A stretch of DNA of 64,000 bases from Pseudanabaena sp. FACHB-1998. GTDB lineage: Bacteria; Cyanobacteriota; Cyanobacteriia; Pseudanabaenales; Pseudanabaenaceae. The position numbers were made by a program, and so were the translations under genes. Below, piece after piece: positions 1 to 9,480 of the stretch (the stretch's first letter is position 1; each line of letters opens with the position of its first letter). A model generated the notes under the pieces. That model had not been told where the DNA came from. It saw nothing but the letters and a program-made list of their open reading frames with translations, and made no database searches. Where the stretch lies: positions 16,221 through 80,220 of the forward strand of contig NZ_JACJQA010000043.1 in the NCBI RefSeq assembly GCF_014696355.1. The letters run 5' to 3'.

Positions 1-1
1 G

Positions 2-1381
2 CAAGCGGTCAATGTTAGAGAATCCATCCGCAAAGATATTAAAAATCTCAATAAAACCGAGCAGCAATCCTATACCAACACCATTGCTGGTAGTTATCGC
101 CGCCTTGCCGACTTGCTAGTCAAACAGGGGCGCGTCATGGAAGCTCTGCAAATTCTCGATCTGCTCAAAATCCAAGAATTAGAAGACTATCTCAAAAATA
201 TCCAAGGGAACGATCGCACTTCGCAAGGGGTGCGGATATTAGAACCAGAGCGAGTAGTTAGCGATCGCCTATTAACCCTTAGCTTTGAGAAAACTGCGGA
301 ACTTAATCGCAGTCTAGCAAGCCAAATTCGGCAATTACCCAATTCTGAAATAAACAGGGTTCCTGAATACCTGCAAAAGCTGCCTCAAGGTCATGTGCTG
401 CTCTATCCGATGATCCTTAGCGATCGCCTTGAGATTGTTCTCTTTTCTCCTAATTCCTTGCCGATCCATCGCGCCGTGGCGATCGCCCAAGCCGACTTGA
501 GCGAGCTAATTCAAGATTTTAAGTCTGACTTGCAAGATTTCACCTCTGAGGATGCCAGAGATTCAGGCTATCGTCTTTACAAGCTGTTGATCGAGCCAAT
601 TGAAGGCGACTTAGTGGCAACCAAAGCAAAGACAATTCTCTATGCCCCCGATCGCCAACTGCGTTATATTCCCCTTGCCGCGCTTTACGATGGCAAAAAT
701 TGGCTGATCGAGCGATATCGAGTGAGTAATCTGATCGCCTATAGTCTTAGCGATTTTAGTCCGAAGCCTAAAATTGCCCATAGTATTCTCGCGGGAGCCT
801 TTGGCGGCAAAAATGGCGAGTTGAAGTTTGGACAATATGGCATCCCGGCCACGATTAATGAGATTCGGGCGATCGTGCGATCGCAGCTAAACTCTACTGC
901 TCTAGAAGAAAATACCTTCAGTCGCCAAGGCATAGAATCGCGACTGAAACAGCACAATATTCTCCATCTTGCTACCCATGCCGAATTCAATACAGGTAGC
1001 CCCAATAATTCGCGCATCTTCTTTGGCAATGGCGATATTCTCAATTTAGGGGAAATATCAGCTCTGCCTTTACAAAATATTGACTTAATTGTCTTGAGTG
1101 CCTGTCAGACAGGGGTGGGCAAGCTGGGTAATGGTGTCGAAATTTTAGGTTTTGGCTATCAAGTCCAAAAAGCAGGCGCAAAAACAGCGATCGCTTCGTT
1201 GTGGTCAGTGGACGATCGCGGCACGCAGGCTCTTATGGAGGCTTTTTATCGCGAACTCCAAAAAGGGAATTTGACTATTTCCGAAACTTTGCAAAGCGCC
1301 CAACTAAAAGCGATCGGCTCTACTAAGTTTAATCACCCCGCCTACTGGTCAGCCTTTTTCATTATTGGCAATGGTCTATAA
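2..1381 (+). CDS. CHAT-domain protein, 5' end outside window
   Basis: The frame is open from base 2, so the start lies upstream of the window; the TTG at 113 is only an internal codon. The visible part has a helical, TPR-like N-terminal stretch and a C-terminal CHAT (caspase-like peptidase) domain. The putative catalytic dyad is seen as His in LATHAEF (codon at 977) and Cys in SACQTGVG (codon at 1103), so the protease appears intact. Family members in cyanobacteria usually carry TPRs before CHAT and are thought to act as proteases in regulated death or defence; the role here is inferred. It ends directly before a 15-bp hairpin. Confidence 0.9.
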   Translation, partial: QAVNVRESIRKDIKNLNKTEQQSYTNTIAGSYRRLADLLVKQGRVMEALQILDLLKIQELEDYLKNIQGNDRTSQGVRILEPERVVSDRLLTLSFEKTAELNRSLASQIRQLPNSEINRVPEYLQKLPQGHVLLYPMILSDRLEIVLFSPNSLPIHRAVAIAQADLSELIQDFKSDLQDFTSEDARDSGYRLYKLLIEPIEGDLVATKAKTILYAPDRQLRYIPLAALYDGKNWLIERYRVSNLIAYSLSDFSPKPKIAHSILAGAFGGKNGELKFGQYGIPATINEIRAIVRSQLNSTALEENTFSRQGIESRLKQHNILHLATHAEFNTGSPNNSRIFFGNGDILNLGEISALPLQNIDLIVLSACQTGVGKLGNGVEILGFGYQVQKAGAKTAIASLWSVDDRGTQALMEAFYRELQKGNLTISETLQSAQLKAIGSTKFNHPAYWSAFFIIGNGL

Positions 1382-1383
1382 CA

Positions 1384-1416
1384 ACAGAGAGGCGGCGCGA
1401 AGCGCCGCCTCTCTGT
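1384..1416 (+). terminator. Perfect 15-bp hairpin, GAA loop
   Basis: Two 15-nt arms around GAA, with the core GGCGGCGCGAAGCGCCGCC. It lies 3 bases after the CHAT gene stop and is a likely transcript end without a long U run. The same core recurs at about 11760, 30015, 63847 and 63959. Confidence 0.8.
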
Positions 1417-1430
1417 ACATTGCTGCCGTT

Positions 1431-1463
1431 AAATAAAGAAAGGGCTACGCCATTTCTTTATTT
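1431..1463. terminator. Imperfect hairpin between convergent genes
   Basis: Arms AAATAAAGAAAGG and its near complement around GCTACG, with one mismatch. It sits between the CHAT gene and the 3' end of the copper ATPase and could end either transcript. Confidence 0.55.
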
Positions 1464-1488
1464 GGTATAAAACGCGCAAAACGTTGAA

Positions 1489-3918
1489 TTATTTTCGTAA
1501 TGAGAGCGAACTTAGGACTACGCTTACAGAACTTAGAGCCATCGCTAAACCAGCGATCGTCGGATTGAGGGTAATCCCAAAATTAGGATAGAGAATCCCT
1601 GCGGCGATGGGAATCGCAAGGGTGTTATAGGCGAAAGCCCAGAATAAATTTTGGCGAATTTTGCTAAAAGTAGCGCGGCTAAGCTCGATCGCAGGGACGA
1701 CATCGCTAATATCATGGCGCATCAAAACGATATCTGCCGTTTCCATTGCCACATCGGTTCCTGAACTGAGGGCAATGCCAACCGTCGCACTGGCTAGGGC
1801 GGGAGCATCATTCACGCCATCGCCCACCATCGCTACACGCTGACCACTTGCCAATAAGTTTTGGATTGCCGCCGCTTTGCCGTCGGGCTTGACTTCGGCG
1901 ATCGCCCGTTCTGGGGGAATGCCTAGCTGTGAGGCGATCGCGATCGCCGTTTCTTGTCGATCGCCTGTGAGCATCCAGACCTGTAAACCCATCGCTTCGA
2001 TTTGACGTACTACATTTGCCGCTTCAGGCTTGAGGCGATCGCGGATGGCAATCAGTCCTAATAGCCGACCATCCACAGCCACAAAAATAGGAGTCTTGCC
2101 TAATTCCGCCAATTGCTGCGATCGCGTTTGCATCTCTTCAGTAATTACCACAAGGCGATCGCCCAACCATTCACCATTGCCCACGAGAATTTTTTCGCCC
2201 TTGCTGAGTGTGGCTTCTACGCCGCAACCCATCACAATTTGCGAAGAAGCGGTAGGCAGGAGTGCCAAATTTAAATCTTCGGCTTTAGCGATTGTAGCTG
2301 CGCCGAGAATGTGATTTGCGCCCACCTCCGCACTCGCAGCAATTTGCAAAACCCGACGAGCCGAATCAGGAATTTCGCGATCGCCTAAACTTTTGAAAGT
2401 AGTTTGCTCGACCATCGTGCGCCCGAACACCAATAAATCATTGGTGATTACATCGGTTACCTCTGGCTTGCCTGTCGTTAAAGTCCCCGTTTTATCAAAA
2501 ACAATCGCCGAAAGTTGATCGATCTTTTCCAGACTTGCGCCGCCCTTAATCAAAATTCCCCGCTCTGCGCCCAAGCCCGTCCCCACCATAATGGCTGTCG
2601 GCGTAGCTAATCCCAGCGCACAGGGGCAAGCCACCACCAGCACGGCGATCGCTAAGCGTAAGCTAAAGATCAATTCTGTATGGAGTAGTCCATACCAAAC
2701 GATAAAGGTTAAAGCGGCGATCGCCATGACCGCATAGGCAAAATATCCCGCCACGCGATCGGCTAAAAATTGAATTGGGGCTTTGCTCGCCTGTGCCGAC
2801 TCCACGAGGGAAACAATTCTTGCCAAGGTCGTATCCGAACCAGTTTGAATCACCTTGATCGTCATTGCTCCCGTCAAATTGAGAGTAGCTCCCGTCACTT
2901 GCGCCCCCACCTGTCTATGCACAGGCATTGATTCGCCTGTGAGCATCGACTCATCAATGCTGGAGCTACCGCTAATAATTTCGCCATCCACAGGAATTTT
3001 TTCTCCCGGAAAGACCACGATGCGATCGCCCACCTGCAAATCTTCTACCGCCATCGGTACTTGGATCTCGCCATCCGCACCATTGACTAATAATCTGGCG
3101 CTAGGAGGCTGTAACTCCATCAAGGCGCGAATTGCTTGCGAGGCTTTGCCCTTGGCTCTTTCTAACAAAGCTTGTCCTAACAGCACAAACCCCAACAGCA
3201 TCACAGGTTCTTCAAAAAAGCATTGCCAATTTAATTGGGGTACAAATAGGGCGATCGTACTTGCTAAATAAGCCGAAATTGTCCCTAAACCCACAAGGGA
3301 GTTCATGTTAGGGGCGCGATACCAGAGAGATTTCAAGCCATCCCACCAGATCGGGCGACCAATCCATCCCAAGGCGATCGTCGAGACTACCCAATGGGCG
3401 TACATATTGCCAATCAAGGGCAAATCAGCGATACCAATTAAGCCCACATGCCCCACGATTGCTAAACCAACTAAAAAGGCAGGAATCGCTAATTCGGGCG
3501 TAATTCCTAACCAAAGTTTGGGAGATTTGGCAAAAGCTGCGCCTGTTAACGCATCCCCAGATTTGGGTGAATGTTTGGCGCGATCGCCTTTCTCAATCAG
3601 TGTGGCTCGAAAGTTCGCCTTGGCGATCGCCTCAATTAACTGTGGTGCTAACTCCTGCGGCGAATGGTCATTGCCATAGATCACCGTTGCCTTTTCGGTT
3701 AATAGATTGACACTAGCGGCAAGTACGCCCTTGCAGCCAAGCAGGCGCTTTTCGACCACAGCCACACAGCCAGCACATTTCATGCCAGCGATCGCTAGAG
3801 TCAAGGAGCTAGATTCCACTTTCGGGGTTGCTACTACTGATTGAGTTACTGTCACAAACTTGTTTCCCAAATTTATTTCCACATTTATGGCTACACAGCC
3901 ACTGTACTTTTTTAGCAA
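1489..3918 (-). CDS. Copper-translocating P1B-type ATPase
   Basis: Moves Cu(I) across the plasma or thylakoid membrane at the cost of ATP, like cyanobacterial PacS/CtaA. One heavy-metal-associated domain is seen at residues 40-105 with GMKCAGC (Cys48, Cys51). Then come several membrane spans, the TGES actuator loop, CPC in the transport helix (Cys431, Cys433), the DKTGT phosphorylation site (Asp475) and GDGxNDAP. The nucleotide-binding His is present (His536), but the usual HP dipeptide reads His-Ile. The start is uncertain: the frame opens at a TTG, and in-frame GTGs downstream, near codons 13 and 22, are plausible. Which of PacS or CtaA it matches cannot be decided by eye. Confidence 0.93.
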   Translation of the reverse strand: MLKKYSGCVAINVEINLGNKFVTVTQSVVATPKVESSSLTLAIAGMKCAGCVAVVEKRLLGCKGVLAASVNLLTEKATVIYGNDHSPQELAPQLIEAIAKANFRATLIEKGDRAKHSPKSGDALTGAAFAKSPKLWLGITPELAIPAFLVGLAIVGHVGLIGIADLPLIGNMYAHWVVSTIALGWIGRPIWWDGLKSLWYRAPNMNSLVGLGTISAYLASTIALFVPQLNWQCFFEEPVMLLGFVLLGQALLERAKGKASQAIRALMELQPPSARLLVNGADGEIQVPMAVEDLQVGDRIVVFPGEKIPVDGEIISGSSSIDESMLTGESMPVHRQVGAQVTGATLNLTGAMTIKVIQTGSDTTLARIVSLVESAQASKAPIQFLADRVAGYFAYAVMAIAALTFIVWYGLLHTELIFSLRLAIAVLVVACPCALGLATPTAIMVGTGLGAERGILIKGGASLEKIDQLSAIVFDKTGTLTTGKPEVTDVITNDLLVFGRTMVEQTTFKSLGDREIPDSARRVLQIAASAEVGANHILGAATIAKAEDLNLALLPTASSQIVMGCGVEATLSKGEKILVGNGEWLGDRLVVITEEMQTRSQQLAELGKTPIFVAVDGRLLGLIAIRDRLKPEAANVVRQIEAMGLQVWMLTGDRQETAIAIASQLGIPPERAIAEVKPDGKAAAIQNLLASGQRVAMVGDGVNDAPALASATVGIALSSGTDVAMETADIVLMRHDISDVVPAIELSRATFSKIRQNLFWAFAYNTLAIPIAAGILYPNFGITLNPTIAGLAMALSSVSVVLSSLSLRK

Positions 3919-4433
3919 AAAAACAGCTAGTACTAAAAGCTGATAGCCACAAAGCAGTACATAGGGTTAGCATATACGCAAATCTAGTTTGATAGATTGG
4001 GTAATTATTCGGATACAAAGTCTAAATGCATTGGCTTTAGTCTAATTTTCTTGCTCTGGGTGATAGCAATCTCAAATGAATCAGTCGCAAGACAAGATGC
4101 TTAAGGACTTTGCTCCCTAGGACGTAGATTCTCTAAATGATTTAGGATTGCTATAGGTGACTGTTAAACTTTAAAGATATTTCGGTTAAGTTAAGGAAAA
4201 TAGTGTTATCTACTATTCATCCTAGCCCCTAAATCTAGGTAATTTATGCAAAATATCTTCAGACCCTAAATCTTAGCAAGGCTTTACCGACTGACTAGTA
4301 TTTACGATGAGTATTCGCACTAATTAACAAAAAGATAAAAACTTAGAGATTTTTATCAATACTCTTGTCAAAAATTTACTAGATTTTTAGACTTGCCCCA
4401 ATGGTTCAAAATTCTCTGACACTGAGTTAGCTA
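3919..4433. other. 515-bp non-coding spacer between divergent genes
   Basis: Separates the 5' ends of the copper ATPase and the MBL hydrolase, so promoters for both must lie here. No credible ORF was found. It holds one MITE-like inverted repeat at 4061-4155; I could not assign a metal-regulator operator. Confidence 0.6.
4061..4155. mobile_element. MITE-like inverted repeat, about 95 bp
   Basis: The left end reads GATAGCAATCTCAAATGA and the right end is the near complement of TAGCAATCCTAAATCAT, giving terminal inverted repeats of about 20 bp around a 55-bp interior with no coding capacity. Similar TAGCAATCC-ended repeats occur in many filamentous cyanobacteria. A further isolated TAGCAATCCT lies at 36792. 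Confidence 0.55.
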
Positions 4434-5321
4434 ATGTCCATTTCTGACAGCGAGTTTTCTATTCATTTTTGGGGTGTACGTGGAAGTATAGCCACCCCAG
4501 GTCCTAGCACAGTGCGCTATGGAGGCAATACTCCTTGTGTAGAAATACGCTGCCACGGTGAGCGTATTATTTTTGATGGGGGAACGGGTATCCGAGTCTT
4601 AGGACAGCATTTACTCAAGCAGATGCCTGTAGAAGCGAGTATCTTTTTTACCCATAGTCACTGGGATCACGTTCAGGGATTTCCTTTTTTTACGCCAGCT
4701 TTTGTTAAGGGCAATAAGTTTAAGATTTACGGCAAAGTTGCGCCCACGGGACAAACGATGCAGGAACGTCTCGAAGAACAAATGCATCATCCCAACTTTC
4801 CTGTACCACTGCGAGTGATGGGTTCTTGTATGGATTTCTTTGATGTCAAAGTGCCGAGTGTAATGGATTTGGGGCATGGGGTTACAGTGGAGGCGGGAGA
4901 ACTCAATCACCCTGGGGAAGCCACGGGCTATCGAGTAAGTTGTGGCGATCGCTCGGCTGTATATGCCACGGATACGGAGCATTTTGAAAATCGCCTCGAT
5001 GATAATTTAGTTTATTTGGCGCGTAATGCTGATGTGTTGATTTTAGATGCGACTTACTCCGATGAGGAATATTGGTCAAGTACAACGCCAAAACTGGGTT
5101 GGGGACATTCCACTTGGCAAGAGGCGATTAAGGTGGCGGAGGCTGCCAATGTCAAAACCCTTGTAATTTTCCACCATGATCCTTTGCATAGTGATGATCA
5201 ATTAGATGAGGTTGGTCGATTAGCTAAGGAAAAGTTTGCGGGTACGGTGATGGCGAAGGAAGGTATGTGTATTTCTATTCCGATTCGCGCCGATGCTAAG
5301 CCTTTAGTCCAAGTAATCTAG
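4434..5321 (+). CDS. MBL-fold metallohydrolase
   Basis: A metallo-beta-lactamase-fold hydrolase of 295 residues. The metal-binding motif THSHWDH is clear at residues 73-79 (His74, His76, Asp78, His79), followed by a His in GELNHPGEATGY, an Asp in YATDTEH and a His in IFHHDP, so the dinuclear site looks complete. The N-terminal FWGVRGSIATPG is typical of a widespread bacterial subgroup related to cyclic-phosphate phosphodiesterases. The substrate is unknown. ATG start. The gene converges on the large histidine kinase, with only a 27-bp hairpin between the two stops. Confidence 0.88.
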   Translation: MSISDSEFSIHFWGVRGSIATPGPSTVRYGGNTPCVEIRCHGERIIFDGGTGIRVLGQHLLKQMPVEASIFFTHSHWDHVQGFPFFTPAFVKGNKFKIYGKVAPTGQTMQERLEEQMHHPNFPVPLRVMGSCMDFFDVKVPSVMDLGHGVTVEAGELNHPGEATGYRVSCGDRSAVYATDTEHFENRLDDNLVYLARNADVLILDATYSDEEYWSSTTPKLGWGHSTWQEAIKVAEAANVKTLVIFHHDPLHSDDQLDEVGRLAKEKFAGTVMAKEGMCISIPIRADAKPLVQVI

Positions 5322-5323
5322 AA

Positions 5324-5350
5324 CTTAGAAATGGCTGTGCCATTTCTAAG
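5324..5350. terminator. 12-bp hairpin shared by two convergent genes
   Basis: Arms CTTAGAAATGGC and GCCATTTCTAAG around TGT. It begins 2 bases after the MBL gene stop, and its right arm contains the TAG stop of the kinase gene (5346-5348), so it can serve both transcripts. Confidence 0.7.
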
Positions 5351-8300
5351 GTTGGTTTAACAAACTTTGAATCATTCGGGATAGATTTTTGAGCTTGATG
5401 GGCTTCGGTAAATAATCATTTACTCCTGCTTCTAGGCATTTTTCGCGATCGCCTGTCATCGCTAAAGCCGTGAGCGCAATAATGGGCGTGTTTGCCAAAG
5501 CAGGTTCGTGGCGAATTTGCCGAGTTGCCTCTAATCCATCTAAGACAGGCATTTGCACATCCATCAAGATTAAGTCAGGGTGATGTTCTTTTGCCATAGC
5601 GATCGCTTCTTCTCCGTTATGAGCCAAGATCATCCGATAGCCCTTCGCCTCAAAATAACAAGTAATCGTACTAATATTTGCCTCATTATCTTCAGCTAAT
5701 AGAATTAAAGGTAATTGCTGTGGAGATGGCGAGAAAGTAACGTTATCACTATCATGGGAATCTGCAATCTGTGGTTCAGGTGTGGATGAATTAACCGGCT
5801 TGAGAAGACCGTCATAGGGAAGTCGCACCATAAAACAACTGCCCACACCCACCTCACTCGTTAGCCCGATTTTGCCCCCATGCATTTCGGTAAGTCTTTT
5901 CACTAAGGCAAGCCCTAGCCCAGTCCCCACATATTGACGATTCAAAGCGCTATCGATTTGGATAAAGGGTTGAAAGAGTTTATTAATATTCTCTGGAGAA
6001 ATACCAATCCCTGTATCAATTACGGCTATCTGCACATAGCTAGAGGGGAGATGCTCGGAACTAGGAGTAACCGTTACTTCGAGGATAATCCTCCCTCCTT
6101 CGGGGGTAAATTTGACGGCATTATTTAGCAAATTAATCAGAACTTGGCGCATTTTTCGCTCATCGATGAGCAGATCTGGTAAGGCGTTAGGAATGTTATC
6201 AACTAATTGAATAGATTTCTTGTCTGCTTGCTGCTTAACAAAGGAAATGCTGGATTTACATAGCATTTGTAGCGATGTCATCTCTAAATCTAAGGTCATT
6301 TGACCTGATTCAATTTTGGCTACGTCTAGGATGTCATTAATTAACGACAGTAAATGCATCCCACTGCGCTCAATGGTTTGCAAAGCCTTGATTTGTCGAT
6401 CGCTGGTTACTCCAAATACGCCTTCCTGCAATCCTTCGGTCATGCCTAAAATCGCATTAAGAGGTGTTCGCAATTCATGGCTCATGTTGGCAAGAAACTC
6501 ATCCTTGAGTCTGGTGGCCCGGATCAGTTCTTCATTGGAAATCGCCAGCTTTTGATTAGTTTCCGTAAGTTGTGCTTCTGCTTGTTGGCGGATAGAAAGT
6601 TCTTGTTGTAACTGCTCATAGAGAATCGATTGTTGGATCGCGATCGCCAATTGAGTAGCAATTTGCTTGAGCAAATCAATCTCCCCACTTTGCCATTGAC
6701 GCGGGCGATCGCATTGATGGGCAATCAATAGTCCCCAAAGCTTTTGATTAAAAACGATGGGAACCACTAATTTAGCTCGAACTTGAATTGATTGTAAAAA
6801 TTCGATCAAGCACGGTAAAACATACTGCTCAGGATCTAGACTATCGTTCAAACTATAGATGCGACCTTGAACATAGCGATCATAATTTATCTCAGGAAAT
6901 ACTTCCTCTGGAAATGCTATATCTAAAACTCGCGTCCACCCTGCGGAAACTGCTTCCGCAATGGCAGATCCTGTGCCACCCGCAAATACTCGATAGACCA
7001 GCACGCGATCGGTCTGTAAGCATTGATGGATTTCTTCGACCGTGGCATTAAGAATTTCGGAGAGGTTGAGAGAAGCGCGGATGCGCTGCGTGATCGAAGT
7101 AAGTAAACTTTCTTGGTTGACTTTTTGCTGCAATCTCAACTCATTGAGCTTGCGATCGGTAATATCTTGGATCAAAGAAAGTAAATAGGCTTTACCCTCC
7201 TCATTGGAGAGCATCGATCTCGCAATTGAGACCTTGCGAATTTGTCCATCTTTACGCTTAATTTCCCACTCTTCCACGGTAGGGCGATCGCCAGTCTTGG
7301 TTTGCAACTCCAGAGCATGGATGTTAGGCTCAAATTGGGGCGAGGAGATGATTGTGGGATAAAGAGATTGATCCCATCCAAAGCGATTAATTTCAAATAA
7401 GCTATAGCCTGTAATCAACTGCATTTGTTGATTCCAAACCGTAAACCGCAGAAATGGAAATTCCTCAATTTCATGACAAACACATAGCCCCTCCGTCATG
7501 TTTTCCACAATTTGATGACGGAAAGTATTTTCCTTGTGTAGTGCTGCTTGAGCCAACTTGCGAGCGGTCATATCAAAGCGAATTGTGAGGTATTGAAATG
7601 GAGTTCCCTGTGAGTCTAAAAATGGGACGATTGCGGTCTCGACCCAATAAAGAGAACCATTTTTGCGGCGATTACAAATTTCTCCACGCCAAATTTCTCC
7701 ACTGGAGATGGTTCGCCATAGTTTTTTAAAAAAGCTAGAGGGATGGTAGCCAGACTTTACTATGCGATGGGTTTGCCCGAGGAGTTCCTCTTTGCTGTAG
7801 CCCGAAATCTCAATAAAGCGCTCGTTCGCGTAGGTGATCGTGCCTTTTTTATCGGTAATCGCCACGATCGCAGTTTGATCTAGAGCGAGCTTAATGGAAG
7901 ATACTTCCTGTAATAACTGTTGACGCTGTAGCTCTACTTGCTTGCGATCGCTAATATCCATGGCAATACCGACCACATGAGTGACTAGTCCTTCGCTATT
8001 CGCTAAGGCTTTACCCCTCAACAAGATATAGCCCATAGACCCGTCAACCCGCCGAATCTGTACATCGATCTCTTTGGATTCGCGAAACTGAATTGCTTCA
8101 TTGATGAGATTAAGAAATTTGGGGCGATCTTCTTCTACCAAAAAATTTAGCGATTCCTCATAGCTTGGTTCAGGCAGATCAGATTCCAAGCCTAAAATTC
8201 TAAATAATTCTGACGACCAAGCAATTTGATGAGTATGAATATTCAATTCCCAACTACCTAGATGGGCAATCTGTTGGGCTTCTCTTAAGCTAGCTTCGCT

Positions 8301-9164
8301 TTTCTTTAACTCAAGGGTACGCTGCTTTACTCTTTCTTCGAGAGTTTCATTGAGTTGCGTCAACATTTCGACGCTTTGCTTGCGCCCCGAAATGTCTAAA
8401 TTTGTGCCAAGCATTCGCAAGGGCTTCCCGTCCTCATCCCATTTCACTACCTTGCCCTTACTAAGCACCCATACCCATCCCCCCAATTTATGACGTAACC
8501 GAAATTCACATTCATAGCTATTCGTTTCTCGCTGAAAATGCTGCTCTAAAGTAATTTTCACCCTTGAAAAGTCTTCAGGATGGATTTGGTGATGGAAAGT
8601 CTCAACGCTTAAAGGCTGTAGTTCCTCAAGGCTATAGCCTAATATCGCCGCCCAGCGATCGTTAATTTCTACTTCCCCCGCCTGCACTAGCCAATCCCAT
8701 AAACCGATGCCCGATCCTTCGATCGCCAGCCTTAACCGTTCTTTGACATAATCTAGTTCTAAAATATTCCTTTTTCTTTCCGCCCGAATTTGGACTTCCC
8801 GAAGTTCCCGCCGCACCACCTCAGGCAACCGTATCAAATGCCCCTTCATCAAGTAGTCACTAGCGCCTTGTCGCATTAGTTCAACGGCGGAGATTTCACC
8901 AATCGTTCCTGAAACAACAATAAAAGGTAAATCAAATGGACTATTTTTAAGGATGGTTAGGGCTTCAGGCGCACTGAAATTTGGCAAATGATAAGCAGAA
9001 ATTACTAAATCCCACGATCGCTTAGTTAGTGCTGTTTGTAAGTCTTCGGCGCTTTCTACCCTTTCCCAGTCAACCTGAAATCCGCTCCGACGTAATTCCA
9101 GAACAAGCAAAATTGCATCATCTTCTAAGTCTTCCACAATTAAGACATTCAGATTGTTAGTCAT
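5346..9164 (-). CDS. Hybrid histidine kinase: pseudo-REC, PAS x4, GAF, HisKA, HATPase, REC
   Basis: A 1272-residue soluble sensor kinase. Domains in order: receiver-like (about 5-120), four PAS/PAC units (about 145-265, 290-410, 430-545, 550-670), GAF (about 690-850), HisKA with MSHELRTP (His896), HATPase with N box LLNNAVKF and G boxes DTGIGI and GTGLGL, and a C-terminal receiver with LMDVQMP (Asp1202). The N-terminal receiver has Ala57 where the phospho-accepting Asp is expected (VISAYHLP), so it is probably not phosphorylated. The GAF has a cyanobacteriochrome-like stretch with Cys785, but Leu replaces the usual next His. The signal is unknown. ATG start; no partner regulator is adjacent. 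Confidence 0.93.
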   Translation of the reverse strand: MTNNLNVLIVEDLEDDAILLVLELRRSGFQVDWERVESAEDLQTALTKRSWDLVISAYHLPNFSAPEALTILKNSPFDLPFIVVSGTIGEISAVELMRQGASDYLMKGHLIRLPEVVRRELREVQIRAERKRNILELDYVKERLRLAIEGSGIGLWDWLVQAGEVEINDRWAAILGYSLEELQPLSVETFHHQIHPEDFSRVKITLEQHFQRETNSYECEFRLRHKLGGWVWVLSKGKVVKWDEDGKPLRMLGTNLDISGRKQSVEMLTQLNETLEERVKQRTLELKKSEASLREAQQIAHLGSWELNIHTHQIAWSSELFRILGLESDLPEPSYEESLNFLVEEDRPKFLNLINEAIQFRESKEIDVQIRRVDGSMGYILLRGKALANSEGLVTHVVGIAMDISDRKQVELQRQQLLQEVSSIKLALDQTAIVAITDKKGTITYANERFIEISGYSKEELLGQTHRIVKSGYHPSSFFKKLWRTISSGEIWRGEICNRRKNGSLYWVETAIVPFLDSQGTPFQYLTIRFDMTARKLAQAALHKENTFRHQIVENMTEGLCVCHEIEEFPFLRFTVWNQQMQLITGYSLFEINRFGWDQSLYPTIISSPQFEPNIHALELQTKTGDRPTVEEWEIKRKDGQIRKVSIARSMLSNEEGKAYLLSLIQDITDRKLNELRLQQKVNQESLLTSITQRIRASLNLSEILNATVEEIHQCLQTDRVLVYRVFAGGTGSAIAEAVSAGWTRVLDIAFPEEVFPEINYDRYVQGRIYSLNDSLDPEQYVLPCLIEFLQSIQVRAKLVVPIVFNQKLWGLLIAHQCDRPRQWQSGEIDLLKQIATQLAIAIQQSILYEQLQQELSIRQQAEAQLTETNQKLAISNEELIRATRLKDEFLANMSHELRTPLNAILGMTEGLQEGVFGVTSDRQIKALQTIERSGMHLLSLINDILDVAKIESGQMTLDLEMTSLQMLCKSSISFVKQQADKKSIQLVDNIPNALPDLLIDERKMRQVLINLLNNAVKFTPEGGRIILEVTVTPSSEHLPSSYVQIAVIDTGIGISPENINKLFQPFIQIDSALNRQYVGTGLGLALVKRLTEMHGGKIGLTSEVGVGSCFMVRLPYDGLLKPVNSSTPEPQIADSHDSDNVTFSPSPQQLPLILLAEDNEANISTITCYFEAKGYRMILAHNGEEAIAMAKEHHPDLILMDVQMPVLDGLEATRQIRHEPALANTPIIALTALAMTGDREKCLEAGVNDYLPKPIKLKNLSRMIQSLLNQP

Positions 9165-9480
9165 CGGCTAAGAATTCTTCGGTTAGTTGTTCCACTATGA
9201 ACTACAAATATTTCATTAACAATATTACAGCCTATTGAGGTTTTCATTTGGTTGTATAGCAATGTGAGCTTTGCTATATAGCGTACGGGTAAAAATTGAT
9301 TATTTTCGTCTGCAACGCTCTATTGGCGATCGCGATATCTCTAAAAAATCTTGATTTTGCCTCTTCTTTAAGCACACGAAAAATACAAGAAAATGTGTAT
9401 CGGTCTTTAGTTTAGGTTATATGCCGCTATTTAAGTATTAATATGCAGTAATTTAATTAAGTGTGTTTATTTAAAGAGAT
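9165..9480. other. 316-bp spacer between divergent genes
   Basis: AT-rich region upstream of both the hybrid kinase and glgB. No ORF, no strong hairpin and no promoter I would defend. A TATAGCAATGTGAGCTTTGC segment near 9255 resembles the end of the composite repeats found at 63.9 kb. Confidence 0.5.

Noticed and set aside
2855..3679. Open frames on the plus strand inside the copper ATPase gene
   Set aside because: They lie opposite a clearly coding gene, have no recognisable domain and no ribosome-binding sites; they are shadows of its codon pattern.
3809..4018. Minus-strand frame overlapping the copper ATPase start
   Set aside because: It overlaps the ATPase 5' end in another frame, and its only feature is a hydrophobic run by chance.
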